In this document: positions 1 to 12,727 of the stretch, one piece after another
How the letters are laid out: the number at the start of each line of letters is the position of its first letter
Numbering within the stretch: position 1 is the stretch's first letter
Source of the DNA: Hofstenia miamia
Lineage: Eukaryota; Xenacoelomorpha; Acoela
Reading direction: 5' to 3'
Length of the DNA: 64,000 bases
Assembly (NCBI GenBank): GCA_004352715.1
Contig: SCFE01000019.1
Coordinates: forward strand, 194,519-258,518
Notes under the pieces: generated by a model
Seen by the model: the letters and a program-made list of their open reading frames with translations, nothing else
Told to the model about the DNA's origin: nothing
Databases searched by the model: none
Program-made: the position numbers and the translations under genes

Positions 1-812
1 CGTAGGAAGGGGGGGACTTGGTAAAATGCCCCTGTCAGTTTTTCAAAATTGATTTTGATCAATTAAGTCAAAAAATTAAAAATGTTATAAGCTAAATCGT
101 GAAATGCATTTATAGAGTTTATTTTTGCAATATTTTTGAAATCTTCGCGTGTCTTCTCTCGCTTTTGGTCACTCGATCCGATCGGATCTAAAATCGAGTC
201 GTGTTTAGACGGGTACCAGATGTCACTCTCTAATCCAGGCTACAATTACTTACGTAAACCATAGTTTTAATTGGGCTGAGATTTTCAAACCCACCTTGAC
301 CGATTTTTGGAATAAAATTACATTTTATATAAGTAAATTTTATAATGCAACTAATTCAGTTGACTTTAAATACAATTAGAAAGCTTGTGCTAGAACTAAC
401 AAATTTGACTACTAATGACGTCGTTATAAATATCAGCTTTATATATGATTTCTTTAATTTAGTTCTTGTTTTTTTCACCATTGAAGGATTGGTAAATTCA
501 GAGTGGTAGAGGGCTACACCCTCCATTTATAATTAATAAGAGCAAAAATAATATATGTTGAGGATATTATGTTCACTATTGATGAAGCAATGGCGAAAAT
601 TCACCACGAAGTTAAAGGAAATCCTCTCAATATCTCAAAATATTATCAAATCTGGGTATGAGCGGGCCCACCGCCATAAATGTCCATGTAAAAGGATTTC
701 AATACTTTTTAACAGGCTTGGACAAAATTGTTCAAAAATGTAAGCAAATCGGTTTGTTACACTAGTGGAAATAGGGTAAAAGGCATGGAATTACATGTAT
801 CTTATGAGTAAA
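1..812. other. AT-rich non-coding stretch
   Basis: I see no supported gene here. A short open frame at 555-743 has no ATG start and no recognisable motif. A perfect 14-bp palindrome, GATCCGATCGGATC, lies at 175-188. The block at about 540-650 looks slightly coding-like on the plus strand but is interrupted by stops. Confidence 0.5.

Positions 813-854
<42 letters not shown>
813..854. repeat. (TA)n microsatellite
   Basis: Almost pure TA dinucleotide run with one C interruption. It is one of many TA runs in the window that border transposons or assembly gaps. Confidence 0.95.
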
Positions 855-856
<2 letters not shown>

Positions 857-1033
857 ATTTCATTTACAAAAGTTAAAACAATTAATATTGGATTTATTAA
901 ATATTGTTTGGAGATTAGAATATGTAATGGCTTTGGATACTTAAAAAAAATTTAATAAGTGTCGAAAATTTTATTTGTTAACCTTTCAAAAAAAAAATTT
1001 TATTTGCTAACCTTTCAAAGTAGTCTATTTTCA

Positions 1034-1360
1034 GGCATAAGGGACTTAATTGTTGCTTATGCACCAACTGAATCTCATTCTACAGAGAAAGAAGTGGCTG
1101 AGTTCTACAGCAATCTTTCCAAGGTCATATCTGCGTGTCGACCTAGACGGAAGTTCCTCGTGGCTGGGGATTTTAACTGCAGGGTTGGTGGCACCTTGAG
1201 CTCTATACCTGGAGCGACAGGAGGCTTCACCACCTCTCAGGATAGTACACCAAACGGTGTAACGCTGGTAGACTTCCTGGTTGACCAGAAGCTAGCTCTT
1301 GCTAATACATTTTTCCAGCACAAGAAAGTGCACAGCACCTCGTGGACACACCCTAACACC
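1034..1360 (+). pseudogene. Non-LTR retrotransposon APE-type endonuclease fragment
   Basis: This frame encodes part of the endonuclease/exonuclease/phosphatase domain that nicks target DNA for non-LTR retrotransposons. Visible motifs are VAYAPTES, then VAGDFNCRVG (the conserved GDFN box), then NGVTLVDFLVDQ and NTFFQHKK followed by TSWTHPNT, the usual order in APE endonucleases of RTE/CR1-type elements. The upstream methionine-free leader (959-1033) is low complexity and contains a tandem duplication of a T-rich segment, so I do not count it as coding. The frame runs directly into a 1000-N gap, so the rest of the endonuclease and any RT cannot be seen. No frameshift is visible in the remaining 109 codons. 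The exact clade is not resolved. Confidence 0.85.
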
Positions 1361-2360
1361 NNNNNNNNNNNNNNNNNNNNNNNNNNNNNNNNNNNNNNNN
1401 NNNNNNNNNNNNNNNNNNNNNNNNNNNNNNNNNNNNNNNNNNNNNNNNNNNNNNNNNNNNNNNNNNNNNNNNNNNNNNNNNNNNNNNNNNNNNNNNNNNN
1501 NNNNNNNNNNNNNNNNNNNNNNNNNNNNNNNNNNNNNNNNNNNNNNNNNNNNNNNNNNNNNNNNNNNNNNNNNNNNNNNNNNNNNNNNNNNNNNNNNNNN
1601 NNNNNNNNNNNNNNNNNNNNNNNNNNNNNNNNNNNNNNNNNNNNNNNNNNNNNNNNNNNNNNNNNNNNNNNNNNNNNNNNNNNNNNNNNNNNNNNNNNNN
1701 NNNNNNNNNNNNNNNNNNNNNNNNNNNNNNNNNNNNNNNNNNNNNNNNNNNNNNNNNNNNNNNNNNNNNNNNNNNNNNNNNNNNNNNNNNNNNNNNNNNN
1801 NNNNNNNNNNNNNNNNNNNNNNNNNNNNNNNNNNNNNNNNNNNNNNNNNNNNNNNNNNNNNNNNNNNNNNNNNNNNNNNNNNNNNNNNNNNNNNNNNNNN
1901 NNNNNNNNNNNNNNNNNNNNNNNNNNNNNNNNNNNNNNNNNNNNNNNNNNNNNNNNNNNNNNNNNNNNNNNNNNNNNNNNNNNNNNNNNNNNNNNNNNNN
2001 NNNNNNNNNNNNNNNNNNNNNNNNNNNNNNNNNNNNNNNNNNNNNNNNNNNNNNNNNNNNNNNNNNNNNNNNNNNNNNNNNNNNNNNNNNNNNNNNNNNN
2101 NNNNNNNNNNNNNNNNNNNNNNNNNNNNNNNNNNNNNNNNNNNNNNNNNNNNNNNNNNNNNNNNNNNNNNNNNNNNNNNNNNNNNNNNNNNNNNNNNNNN
2201 NNNNNNNNNNNNNNNNNNNNNNNNNNNNNNNNNNNNNNNNNNNNNNNNNNNNNNNNNNNNNNNNNNNNNNNNNNNNNNNNNNNNNNNNNNNNNNNNNNNN
2301 NNNNNNNNNNNNNNNNNNNNNNNNNNNNNNNNNNNNNNNNNNNNNNNNNNNNNNNNNNNN
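1361..2360. other. Assembly gap (1000 N)
   Basis: Exactly 1000 N, probably a default-size gap. It interrupts the endonuclease frame on its left and ends in a TA/GA microsatellite on its right. Confidence 0.99.

Positions 2361-2412
<52 letters not shown>
2361..2412. repeat. Compound (TA)n-(GA)n microsatellite
   Basis: TA run at 2361-2379 followed by GA repeats to 2412. It directly abuts the left end of the Tc1-like transposon, whose expected terminal bases have merged with the GA tract. Confidence 0.95.
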
Positions 2413-2414
<2 letters not shown>

Positions 2415-3797
2415 TACTGGCCAAAAGCTTGGGAACAGTAACCTGTCTAAAGCGTATTTAATGCTATTTCCTGGAAACTTCATAAAATTCCTGGAATTCC
2501 CAATTTTTTTTTAGAATTTTCAACAGATTTATTTAGCCAATCAAATTAACACACAATACATTTTCATTGAACAAGCACTATAATTATAGTTTGAAATATT
2601 GTCTATTGTAGTGAAATTTCACCAACAAGGCGTGCTCAAATTCATATCTTGTAAGAGGAGGTTCACAATTATCACGCTATAGCTGTTAGAATGGACGTGT
2701 CAGTATCTTCTGTATCTCGAAGTGTTACTCACTATCAGCAACTGCAAAATTTTTACCCCTTGCAAGCGGTTTGGAAGACCCCTCAGACTGAACGTCTCAT
2801 TCACCATTATGTCGTCAATCAACTATTCTCTTCATCTTCTGAAGTCAAAGCAAATCTAGGTGCGGTAGTGAAGAATGTATCAACACACCCCATTAGGCGT
2901 CGATTAAATACTACCTTTGACCTTCCATTGTGCAAACTGGCAGCCAAACCTTGATTATCTTCAACGAACATTTGAGACTGGTNAAGTTATTGAAAACTGA
3001 TCATTTTGAGAAAGCTGCATATATATTCCCCTGCTTTTCTTTACTACTATCTTCAACGAACATTTGAGACTGGTTGTGCTTCTGCAGGCAATACCAACAC
3101 TACACCCCTGGGATGTGGCATCAAGTAATGCTTAGTGACGAATCCAAGATTTCCCAGTTTACATCATACCGGCCACACGTTCGACAACTAAGAAACCAAA
3201 GATTCAACACACGTTACACGCAAAAAATTGTCCGCTCAGCACCTTCTGTGATGATTTATGGTGCTATAACTGCTAATGGACGTGCTGGTCTGCATTTTGT
3301 TTCTCACAACATCAAGACTGTCACAGCTAAGGCCTAACTCAAAATACTTCAGGAGAAAGTCCCCATGTCTGTACTACAACAAGATGGTGCTCCTTGCCAC
3401 AGCAGCAAAGTTGTGAAACACTGGATTGCATCACAAGACTTTCAGCTGCTTGAGAACTGGCCAGGAAACTCCCCAGACCTCAACGTCATAGAAAATTGCT
3501 GGCATCACATCAAAAACTGTCTGAGGAAGTGCCAATGCACATCACTCGACGATCTGAAAGAGGAAATTTAAGTGGTATGGTGCACAGAGATTACTGATGA
3601 TTATTGTTGAAAGCTGGTCGAGTCAATGTCAAATCGCATTGCTGCGTGTTTGGCCAATAATGTCGGATATGCAAAATATTGAGTTTTTATTTACTTTCTA
3701 CACAGTGTTATCATATTGTTTCTACATTGCTTTTTTTAGTGTAAAATACAAAAATTTCTAAATTTGGAAAGTGTTCCTAAAGTTTTGACCAGTACTG
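2413..3797 (+). mobile_element. Tc1-like DNA transposon, about 1.39 kb, inactive
   Basis: The two ends are imperfect inverted repeats. The left end starts AGTACTGGCCAAAAG and continues with TTGGGAACA. The right end, read in reverse, starts CAGTACTGGTCAAAAC and continues with TTAGGAACA. The right end is followed by TA (3798-3799) and then a long TA microsatellite, which fits insertion at a TA dinucleotide. The left TA and terminal C appear lost into the GA tract. The length fits a classical Tc1 element with a single transposase gene. A single N at 2983 and a local duplication inside it look like an assembly join. Confidence 0.85.
2610..3682 (+). pseudogene. Tc1/mariner transposase, broken
   Basis: This is the transposase that would cut and paste the surrounding element. 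N-terminal helix-turn-helix remnants include RAQIHIL near 2615 and VSVSSVSRSV near 2700. The catalytic core is recognisable: LSDESKISQF (first Asp, about 3134), LQQDGAPCHSS (second Asp, about 3384) and NWPGNSPDLN followed by VIENCW (catalytic Glu, about 3490). I count 35 residues between the second Asp and the Glu, one more than the usual 34 of Tc1, because of an extra Asn before WPG. The reading frame is broken by stops at about 2952, 3336 and 3569 and by the N-containing join at 2983. The C-terminal residues MSNRIAACLANN are clear up to the stop at 3680-3682. It is not functional as assembled. Confidence 0.9.
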
Positions 3798-3799
3798 TA

Positions 3800-3832
<33 letters not shown>

Positions 3833-4128
3833 NNNNNNNNNNNNNNNNNNNNNNNNNNNNNNNNNNNNNNNNNNNNNNNNNNNNNNNNNNNNNNNNNNNN
3901 NNNNNNNNNNNNNNNNNNNNNNNNNNNNNNNNNNNNNNNNNNNNNNNNNNNNNNNNNNNNNNNNNNNNNNNNNNNNNNNNNNNNNNNNNNNNNNNNNNNN
4001 NNNNNNNNNNNNNNNNNNNNNNNNNNNNNNNNNNNNNNNNNNNNNNNNNNNNNNNNNNNNNNNNNNNNNNNNNNNNNNNNNNNNNNNNNNNNNNNNNNNN
4101 NNNNNNNNNNNNNNATATATATATATAT
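3798..4128. repeat. (TA)n microsatellite with internal 282-N gap
   Basis: TA repeats flank the gap on both sides (to 3832 and from 4115), so the gap is probably unresolved TA repeat. The Tc1-like element ends exactly at the left edge. Confidence 0.9.
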
Positions 4129-4600
4129 AACAAATTACAAGCTAATCTGAAAACACTTGGTCTGGCCGATACTAACTTCCAGTACCTGGTGGCATATATA
4201 TATATATATATTTTTTTTGTTATTTCACGTGTATGGAGAGCAATCTTCTAATTGATATTACTTCTACTGCATGGCTTCTGTTAGTAGTGGTAAAATACTT
4301 TTCACCCCACAAACAAAAAAAATGCACTCAAGTTAAATGGGAAAGCAAATCAGGTAGAAACAAGATCCGAAAATTTGATGTTGAGCATGTTGTTGTGTCT
4401 AAATTGTAAATTGTTAAAGAATAAGAAATGAGGATGCTAAACTCAGTACCGGCAAAGGGGAGAATCCCATAGGCCCTGCGCTAGGCAATTTTACAGAAAA
4501 GCTATTAGTGAATTTAAGAAAATTAACTATGAATCTTTCATAATATGAATTCAACGATTATATCGCTAGTTGTAGAAATAAACATGAAACAGGTACGTTT
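4129..4600. other. Unassigned sequence with a short (TA)n run
   Basis: A short TA run lies at 4194-4210. A plus-strand frame just before it (about 4136-4195) could be a scrap of an LTR-retrotransposon polyprotein, but it is too short to support. Nothing else is recognisable. Confidence 0.3.
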
Positions 4601-4909
4601 TTAGTGCTTCTTGAAATCTTTGTATGACGTCAACTCTCGTAAATTAATAGGAATGCTATAACATAATTTCAGACCCACAATGCTAAGGTTACGTAACGCA
4701 AAATTGGTACGACCAAAAGGGATGTCAAAATCTTTAGATTGTCGAATGTTCCTTAAACTTCTTCAAGGCTGAAGAGTATAAGAAAACGAGAGAGGCAAAT
4801 TAAATTTATTGACGATTTTGAAAGTAAGACACGGTAAATTGAATTTAATGCGTTCATCCACCGGGAGCAAATGTAAATCGTAAAGGTAAGGAGTTATGCG
4901 ATCATTGTG
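4601..4909 (-). pseudogene. C-terminal end of a non-LTR retrotransposon RT
   Basis: One minus-strand frame of about 103 codons matches the end of Jockey/CR1-group reverse transcriptase proteins. It contains HNDRITPYLYDLHLLPV, then DERIKFNLPCLTFKIVNKF, then PFGRTNFALRNLSIVG followed by LKLCYSIPINLRE, and ends FKKH-stop at 4601-4603. These are the post-RT motifs usually written HWLPV...RI.FK..LL.YK and R....R.....WN.LP. One internal TGA stop lies between the two halves (after LQP). Upstream of 4909 the frame is lost. The element is severely 5'-truncated. Its sequence differs from the (ATT)n-tailed family found between 25 and 42 kb. Confidence 0.75.
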
Positions 4910-4999
4910 CCCACAGACTGAAAACAGATCATTTGTCAACAGTATGGTTGAGTGCTATGTTCTATGAGTGATCAGGGTGGAGAGTGAATGCATCAAATA

Positions 5000-7900
5000 T
5001 TCAATAATTTGAGTTCCATTGTGCTGGAAAATCTGCAAAAAGTATTATGCTGGATTCTATTTCGAATAATACTGTATAATTATTTTTCATATTTTTTAGT
5101 TTTTCATAGTAAAATGATAAAATAAAGATTTTCGTAATAAAATAATAACATAAAATAGCTAAAGAAAAAGGCAAATCAATAACAAGTGTAAACAATCAGC
5201 AAAGAAAGAATATTCTTAAATCTGTCACGAATTTTTCCATTAAATTTAAAAAAATATTGCCAAATTCATAATCAGCTTAAAAAATTGATCTAAATTGCAT
5301 TGAAATTTACTTGCTATACAACAATTGCACATACATGTACAGTGTTATAAAAAAGAAGAGAACAGTTTTTTATAACATTATTTGCTTCTAATACTGATAA
5401 AAAATAACAGTTGATACATTAAATGCGTCATCTAATGGACGAACATAGCTAGTTATGAAATTAATAATTTTCTGTCTGCAATAATAACTTTCAACAAACA
5501 TCACATTTTCCAACACAGTCCCAAATACTTCATCATTTTGGGATATTTATAGAATCTTTCAATTATCTTAGCTATTTGATAGCAATTAATTTCGATACAC
5601 TTAACATCTGGTGATTGTGTTGACCAAGAAGAACTTCTATAGCAAGGGCGCCGAAAAAAATTTCTTAAAGGAGTGTCAAAAAAATTTTTGCACGTGTGAT
5701 ATTTTAGAAAATTGTTTTTGTTGAAAAATAATTATTTTTTTGAGGAAATTTAATCATTTTATTGAAAGAGAACAAAGGATCAGATGTTATTTTCCAAACA
5801 TTTGATTATCCGAAGTAATGTGCTAGAATCTGCTTTAATTTCCCATCCCATGTGTAAAAATATCAGAATATAGGCCTATAATTTTAATTTTCTACTACTA
5901 AACTATTTTGAAATCGATTATTACCATAATAAGAAGCATTTTATATATGATATACTGCAGTTAAAATGGAAGTAGATTTTAAAATAACACCATTATTTTC
6001 TAGATATTAATCAAAGATTTAAAACCTGGTTTAAGGAATTAAAGATTTTTTATAACGATCTAGAAAAATTTCTTATTCACCTAGAAATGACTTGCGAGTT
6101 TTATGAATTATTAATAGTATAGTTCACATTCGAATTGAAAACTGGATAAATGTATTTCTGCAGCAAAAATATGTTTCAATATATCTAGCGCAATATTAAA
6201 TACAATTTAATTTATTTCAATCAAGTATTACTAAGAAATTCGAAATTTAGATTTGATAAAACTCTAGTCAATTCAATCAACTCACCATGAAGGGGGACCG
6301 CTGCACCATCTTGCCCCCTTCCCCCGCCATCTTAAACTGGAAGCAAATATAAGAGGAACCTTTTCTATCTATAAAATGCAGCCAGCCTTACATGAAGGAA
6401 AATTTTAATCGGGACCTATAAATTTCCTCAAATAAATATCCACGCAAAGTTTGAAGAAATCGTTTTTTTGAATATGCATTTCATGAAAAATTTGATATTA
6501 CTTTTTGAACATTTCCCATAGCAAAGCTGCAATAAAGGGATTAGATTATAGGAATTTACGAAAGCGTGGTTCTGAAGTGATTTTGGAAATTTATCCCATA
6601 CGATGTCTTTTGAAAGTCATTGACCAATGCTATTTTAAAAGTTGTTTTGAATTTTACGGCGTTTAATGTTAGTTTTTTATTACTAATGATTTGACTTAAA
6701 TTTTCTTCGTAAGCAAAAAAGCGATTTATATACACCCAAAAGAACTATCAAATGAATTTTAGTGCAGTTGATTTAGAAGCATTTTTACCGTTTATTCTAA
6801 CATGCTAAAAAATTTCTATATTAAACGAAGAAGTGTTTTGTTCTTTGTGGAACTTTATTGAAAAATTTCTTCAATTTTTTCAACAGCTGTTCACCTCACC
6901 CTCATTTTTCTTTATCTATTTTAGAGCTTCCACTTTTTTTAAATCTTGCTTCTTTGGAAAATGAAGTAACATTAAACATTGTTCTAAGTTGCATGAGAAA
7001 TAATTATTTTAATTAAAAAGAGATTGCGTTCACTTAAATAATTAGATGCTATTTCTTAATGAATCATTTTAGCATTAAGTTTCTTTTTGCCCCAGGCCTT
7101 TTATCACAGTTAGAATTGGAGCAGAATTTCGTAACCTGACCCACTCCATTTAATAGTCATCTGCTCCATATTGCCCCGCACCTCATATTCTACCGGCCCA
7201 AATTGTTCCACTCAACAAATTCTGATCCAAGAACTACTCATGATATGACTTATAATGATAACACATGACTGCCAAATATTTTCCATTCATTACTGCTTAG
7301 AAAATACAGAATACTTTTATAATGTCATCTACTATTTCTACTAATAGGAATCAAATAAATAACATGAGGCCAAGCGGATAGCTTTTAAACTCGGGCCCGG
7401 GTGAAAAAATTTATTGTTTTATACATTTCTTTTAAAGTTCTACATGTACATGTATTCAGCGTGCATTATTATTATATTTCATTTGAGATCTCATTTCATC
7501 TTGTACTCTTGTAAGTCATCACATGAATTGATGCATTAAATTCAACCGATCATCTTATTCAATTAATGAACATACACTTATTATTATTATTATTAAATAG
7601 ATTTATTACCTTAATACAGGTCTACAAATATATTAAACAGTCAACAAAAGTCATTTATGGACTGATGAACTACAAGATGATTTGCATGATTTGCATGGAC
7701 AAACAAGATATGATAAATTTCGGCCCAAGAGTTAAATTTTTCAGGGTGCTTACCAATAATTCCAGGCCCGGGCCTGGTTTCAGCTTTGCACACCGTGTTG
7801 TAAAGAACATTTTGATAAGCAAACGTGAATTTTACATTGGCATACAATTGAATTCCACTTGGGCGATTAAAAATTTTCGATATTCCATTGGTTAGTAATG

Positions 7901-10900
7901 GTCACAACAATTAATCGAATTGTCAAGCTATGAGAGAAACCCTACCAAATGGGTTTAAATTCCTTAGCCCTTAATTAATGTTAATAAGGCAAGGCATACT
8001 AGAAGAATGGAAGCATGTAATACTTTTGATTTGAACGAATACATTGTAAGCCCACAAAGCTTCCTTAGTGTTGATCAGAGAGTAATACTGCGAAGTAAAT
8101 CGTAACATATTTTCCATTTTTGTAATCATAAGAATGTAAGTTACAATTTTTGACTAAAATTTGCTATATCTGAATTATTTCTTTTACTATACACATTTCG
8201 GATTCTAAATCCATTGTTCTATGTGTATGCTAAAAAATTTAATTTTATTAAAAGCTGAATTTGTAGTTTTATCATTGCACTACATATTGAGGAAACCTAT
8301 TCTCGGAACGCTTGAAACACAGTTTTATGAACATAATTTCGCAAACAACCTATGAGCAATTTTTGGAATTCTATGTATATATATATATTGCCTTGGAAAG
8401 TGGCGTTAAATACTATTTAGCATCATTTTTCAATTTTTCCAGCATAAAGAAAGTAGTTTTCATAGAAAGCCTATATTTTTATGTCTAGATAACATAAATA
8501 AATTTTGAGTAAATCTGAGTGACATATTTTTCTATGTTACGTTTATTACGTTAATAATTGGCGCAAGATGTGTACATTTTAATTAGCGCTAGATATATGC
8601 ATCAAAAAATTTTTTTAGCGCCGAAGATATATATATATATTGCGGCTGTCCATTTTTTTTGTTATGTTTGAAAAGTTGCGTTTGAACAGTTTGATGTAGT
8701 GCAGCTTTGCCTAAAAATCACTTAAAAATTTTCTCAAATTGGTTAAAGTTTAGATTCACTCAAAAGCATTTACGATTTGCTCCAAAATGCTGTCTTACTG
8801 GAATCTCGTGTTTCCAAGAATTGTTATTCTACACTTATGCATTATTTCCTGTACCTAGAGACTAAATCGGGAAAATATCATTGATAGAATGTCTTAAGAT
8901 TTTCAGGATGTAATTTTGAGTAAATTTTTTAGCAAGAGATTGGTTTGCATCTTATCTCCGTGGGAAGCTTCCCCTAAAAATTCTTATTAAACATACATGC
9001 AGTGAAAAAACAACAAAATTTGGTCAAATTTAGTTTGAAAAATGTAGTTTACCTAAATATTTTAGTATGAATGTAGTTAGAATTTGTATAATGACATTCC
9101 AAATTTCTAAAATTCCCATACATTGATAGGTATAATGAAAATTTTATAGGAATTTTATAAGTTTGGAATATGTCGGAAACGTTTCAATTCACAATAATCA
9201 AAATTGGTAAACATAAAAATTACAATCTTAAATCTTAACGAAAGCACTCTTTCAATGGCGATAACCGAATATTTTTTGTTCATATTCCATTCATATATAA
9301 ATATTCGTTGATTGATTAAGTTAATACAAAGGCATGTTTATTTTCATAATATAAACTTCATTTCACACTTCACATACAGTTACTGAAAAATTTATATTTA
9401 TAGATTTCTTAATATAGACTTGAATATAATTGCTGTCATCATTAGGGAATTATTGTCGAGAAAATTAAGTGAAATACGTATTTAATGATTTTAAACATGA
9501 TTGGTTTTATTCATGTAAATATATTTGAATTTATAGTTCATTGTCAGGAAAACTGGAGATGAAGAAAACCGAAATTACCACGCAGAATTAAGTTAATTTA
9601 ACTTTCAAGGTCATGCTTCTAACATGATTGGCATACAATTCATCAAGAAAACGGTAATTGAAAATTTTCACATGCTATTTTCATGAAGCAGCAGTTGTTC
9701 AAAATATAAGCAGCTGAAAAAATGTAATATTAACAAAGGAAGCCAGCTCAAAATTATCGAGATAAGGAATTGATGGAAAATGTAAATGTGTATTAACAAC
9801 ATTATTTTGTTAAATTTATTCACTATGTATTACTAAGCATTTTAATAAAAATGTGAATTATATGCAATGAAGTCCAAATAGTTAATAAAATTATTTTGAA
9901 TTTTTATAATCAAAATTTACGAATTCTTGCATTTTCAACATTTATTTATAATCTTAAACAAGATTTAACTAGATTCTCAAAGAAAGCACTTTTTAATTAT
10001 TAACAATCTCTCTAAAATTGACGTTTTAGAAATTTTCGCCTCATTTTTTATATAAAGAAATGTAATGGCATTGAATAAATTGATTGTATTTTTCTGAAAC
10101 TATCTTTAGTTATTAAACTTTCGTATTAAAACAGTGACATTCTCTACATGTTATTCATTCATCTAATGTTTATGTTAGGAATTTTTGGAGCTTTCTTGAA
10201 CTTAACTATTGAGAGGTTTAACTATATATATAATACAATATTTTGTTCAAAATCACTAAATGGGTCTCAATGCTTTACAGAGTGATTAAAAATGCATTAT
10301 TTAATGTGCATTCTACAGTGTAGATTACAGATGACATTGAAACAGTTTCACTATAAGCTTACAATGGAAGTGATATCCTTGTTGTTGTTGGTAATAGACT
10401 TGCTCAGACCGGGTATTATTAGCGCCGCAGCTGTGTGTAATGTTCACAGTAGAAAAGAAGTAATATTTCCCACTGCTGATCGGTTTTATATCGAAGTGGT
10501 CATGATATTCCTCAAACAATACTAATTGTTATTGCTACAAGCTTATCCTTTGAAGAAGGAGTTTCAATCTAGTCAACAGAAAGGTTTGGTTATTAAAAAA
10601 TATCAGAACTCTGCACAAAGTCTGAATGAGTGGAATGTTCCTAGATAGAATGTCCTTATCACTTCTATCGATCCAGTAATATAAAATTTCCTCATTTTAT
10701 GTAGAACGGAATGGCTTTGTTGATTGCAAGGAGATTCCCGGTTTTTGAGAAAACTTTGTTTGGTGACATAAACTGTTTACTGGTTTTCTGTTAACAGCCT
10801 AAATGCTGTGCTGCTTGTGGTAATAAAATTATATTGGACCAAGTTTTCAGGAAGTAATTGAAACTTGTTTGCAGACTTCAAAGAACACAATTTTATGGCC

Positions 10901-12727
10901 GGGATGTAGTGCTGTTATTGCTTGTTTGATAATCGAGAAAATGCAAATTACTATTTACATGAACAATGGATATTACGAGAGCAGAGGCTTTGATTTTTAC
11001 ACTTGGTCCCATTAACCAGTCTTTCACATTATCCATTATCGTTATATTTGATTTTGGGAATAGCTAAGCAGAATTTTCGAATGTAAAAGGTACGAAATTT
11101 CATCAAGACCCTGAAGATTCTGAGGTAAATTTCAGAGCAACGGCGAATACCTGGAATAGTAATAGCTTATGGCAATTTGGGTCCGACCATGTAATTTTTG
11201 TAAAAAATTTAGGTATTTATTTGTCAAACCTATTTATAAAATTTTAGATATTTTTAGGTTTTGTCATTGATATAGATTTTGCAATTACAAATTATATTTG
11301 CGCAGTCAAGTCAACTAGCAGTAAATGGTGTTTTCTGAGACGTTTAACTAAACATGATGAATGAACATAATCCAAGCTAATAACACTATGCAACACTTTT
11401 GGAACATTTTTGTTCCTGGGTTTTAAGCATGAATCTTTTATTACTTATTTAGTAAATCATTGAATTAATGAAAAAGATGAAAACAATGGCAAAGTTTGCT
11501 TTTATGACCTGCACACTGAACATCCATTAACTATAGCCTAGTTGCCGCTTCCGTGCTATACTTCCTAAACTGGTTTTCTAAATTTCACTTTTAATTTTTG
11601 TAAAGTTCTCAAGCGAGGCTAAATATAGTTTGTATATTTATCATATGAAGGATATTTTTTAATATTAATAATACACATAAAATCTCTGCTACAGAATTAA
11701 GAAAAAAGTGTACATGAAATTGGAATGGAGATTGTTTGAACTAATTAAAAACTTACAATACTACATTCATGAAAACTGTAACAATATATTAGAATGTACA
11801 AGATGCTAAATTAATTATCATTATAATAATTTGATTTCAATTCGCTGGTGAGGGGGTTCTGATTCTCAATAGAGAAGAGAGCAATGAGGTTTTGTCTGCC
11901 TTGAATATGATGAGAGCTGATTGATTTTTTTTTGCATGGTAGACCTATGAAAAACACAAGTAGAAAAAATTCAGGACAAATTCCATTGCTTCTGTTCCTG
12001 ATAGGTCAGAATATCTTGTCCCGCTTACTGCTACGCAAAACCATGAATCAGACTGAAATGTAAAAGTTGTCCAAGATTTTTATAGTATTGATTTTGAATA
12101 TTCTTGTGAAATTTGCAATAAGAACTCCTATGATAAATTGAATAGCAAAATGTTAGTAAGGCTTCATGCGTTACATTCTCATTATATGTTTTTCAAAAAT
12201 GTGGGCGTTTATTCCGAGGAGCAAGAAGAGTGATTTCATCAAGATTTGATGAATTTTGAGAACTGATGTAGACGATGGGGGCATGATGAGAGATTATATT
12301 TGGGGACTAATTCGCGCAAGTACCTCAAACATAAGCTAACAATCAAGCACATTTATAATGTATTTCTATTCGTTTTGTGTCCGCCAGGTTTTGTAGAATT
12401 AAAAATTTCTAAAATTTCAATGCAAGAAAAATCTTTCTTAGTATAGCAAAATCAAAATTTGATTAAAATTATTACCATTTTTGAATCATTTATTATTATG
12501 ACCAGTTTTATACATGACTAAATTTGTGTACAAGTCTTCAATAGAAAATTATATTTTCTGAATTTTTACAAACCGTCATATTACATACTCCCATAAACAC
12601 CAATTTTTGGTTGAATCTAAACAGACATTTCCCATCTAGAATATATTTTACAGAATTGATTTGAAAAAAGTACCTTTTAATTGCAGATATTGAACGAAAT
12701 TGTTTTTTGTTTTTTAAAAGATGATAT
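5000..12727. other. AT-rich desert
   Basis: No gene or transposon protein is recognisable on either strand. Short open frames (for example 7566-7895, 10292-10525 and 12538-12744) have no family motif and AT-rich random-looking composition. GC-rich islands stand out at 6283-6330, 7387-7400 and 7763-7778. TA runs occur near 8371 and 8628. Confidence 0.5.

Noticed and set aside
555-743. Possible exon with a donor-like GGTATGAG near 655
   Set aside because: No ATG start, no motif and stops soon after. AT-rich chance is sufficient.
1237-2483. Long open frames across the 1000-N gap on both strands
   Set aside because: They are open only because N codons are not read as stops. Only the endonuclease part at 1034-1360 is supported.
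4136-4195. LQANLKTLGLADTNFQYL-like frame resembling an LTR retrotransposon polyprotein
   Set aside because: Too short, cut by a microsatellite and a gap, and no second motif.
8530-8640. Repeated TTAGCGC motifs near a TA run, considered as a small transposon end
   Set aside because: The motifs are short and irregularly spaced, and no inverted partner was found.
10292-10525. 77-codon frame with a hydrophobic leader-like stretch
   Set aside because: An equally long frame lies on the opposite strand; no ATG-proximal signal, promoter or family motif convinces.
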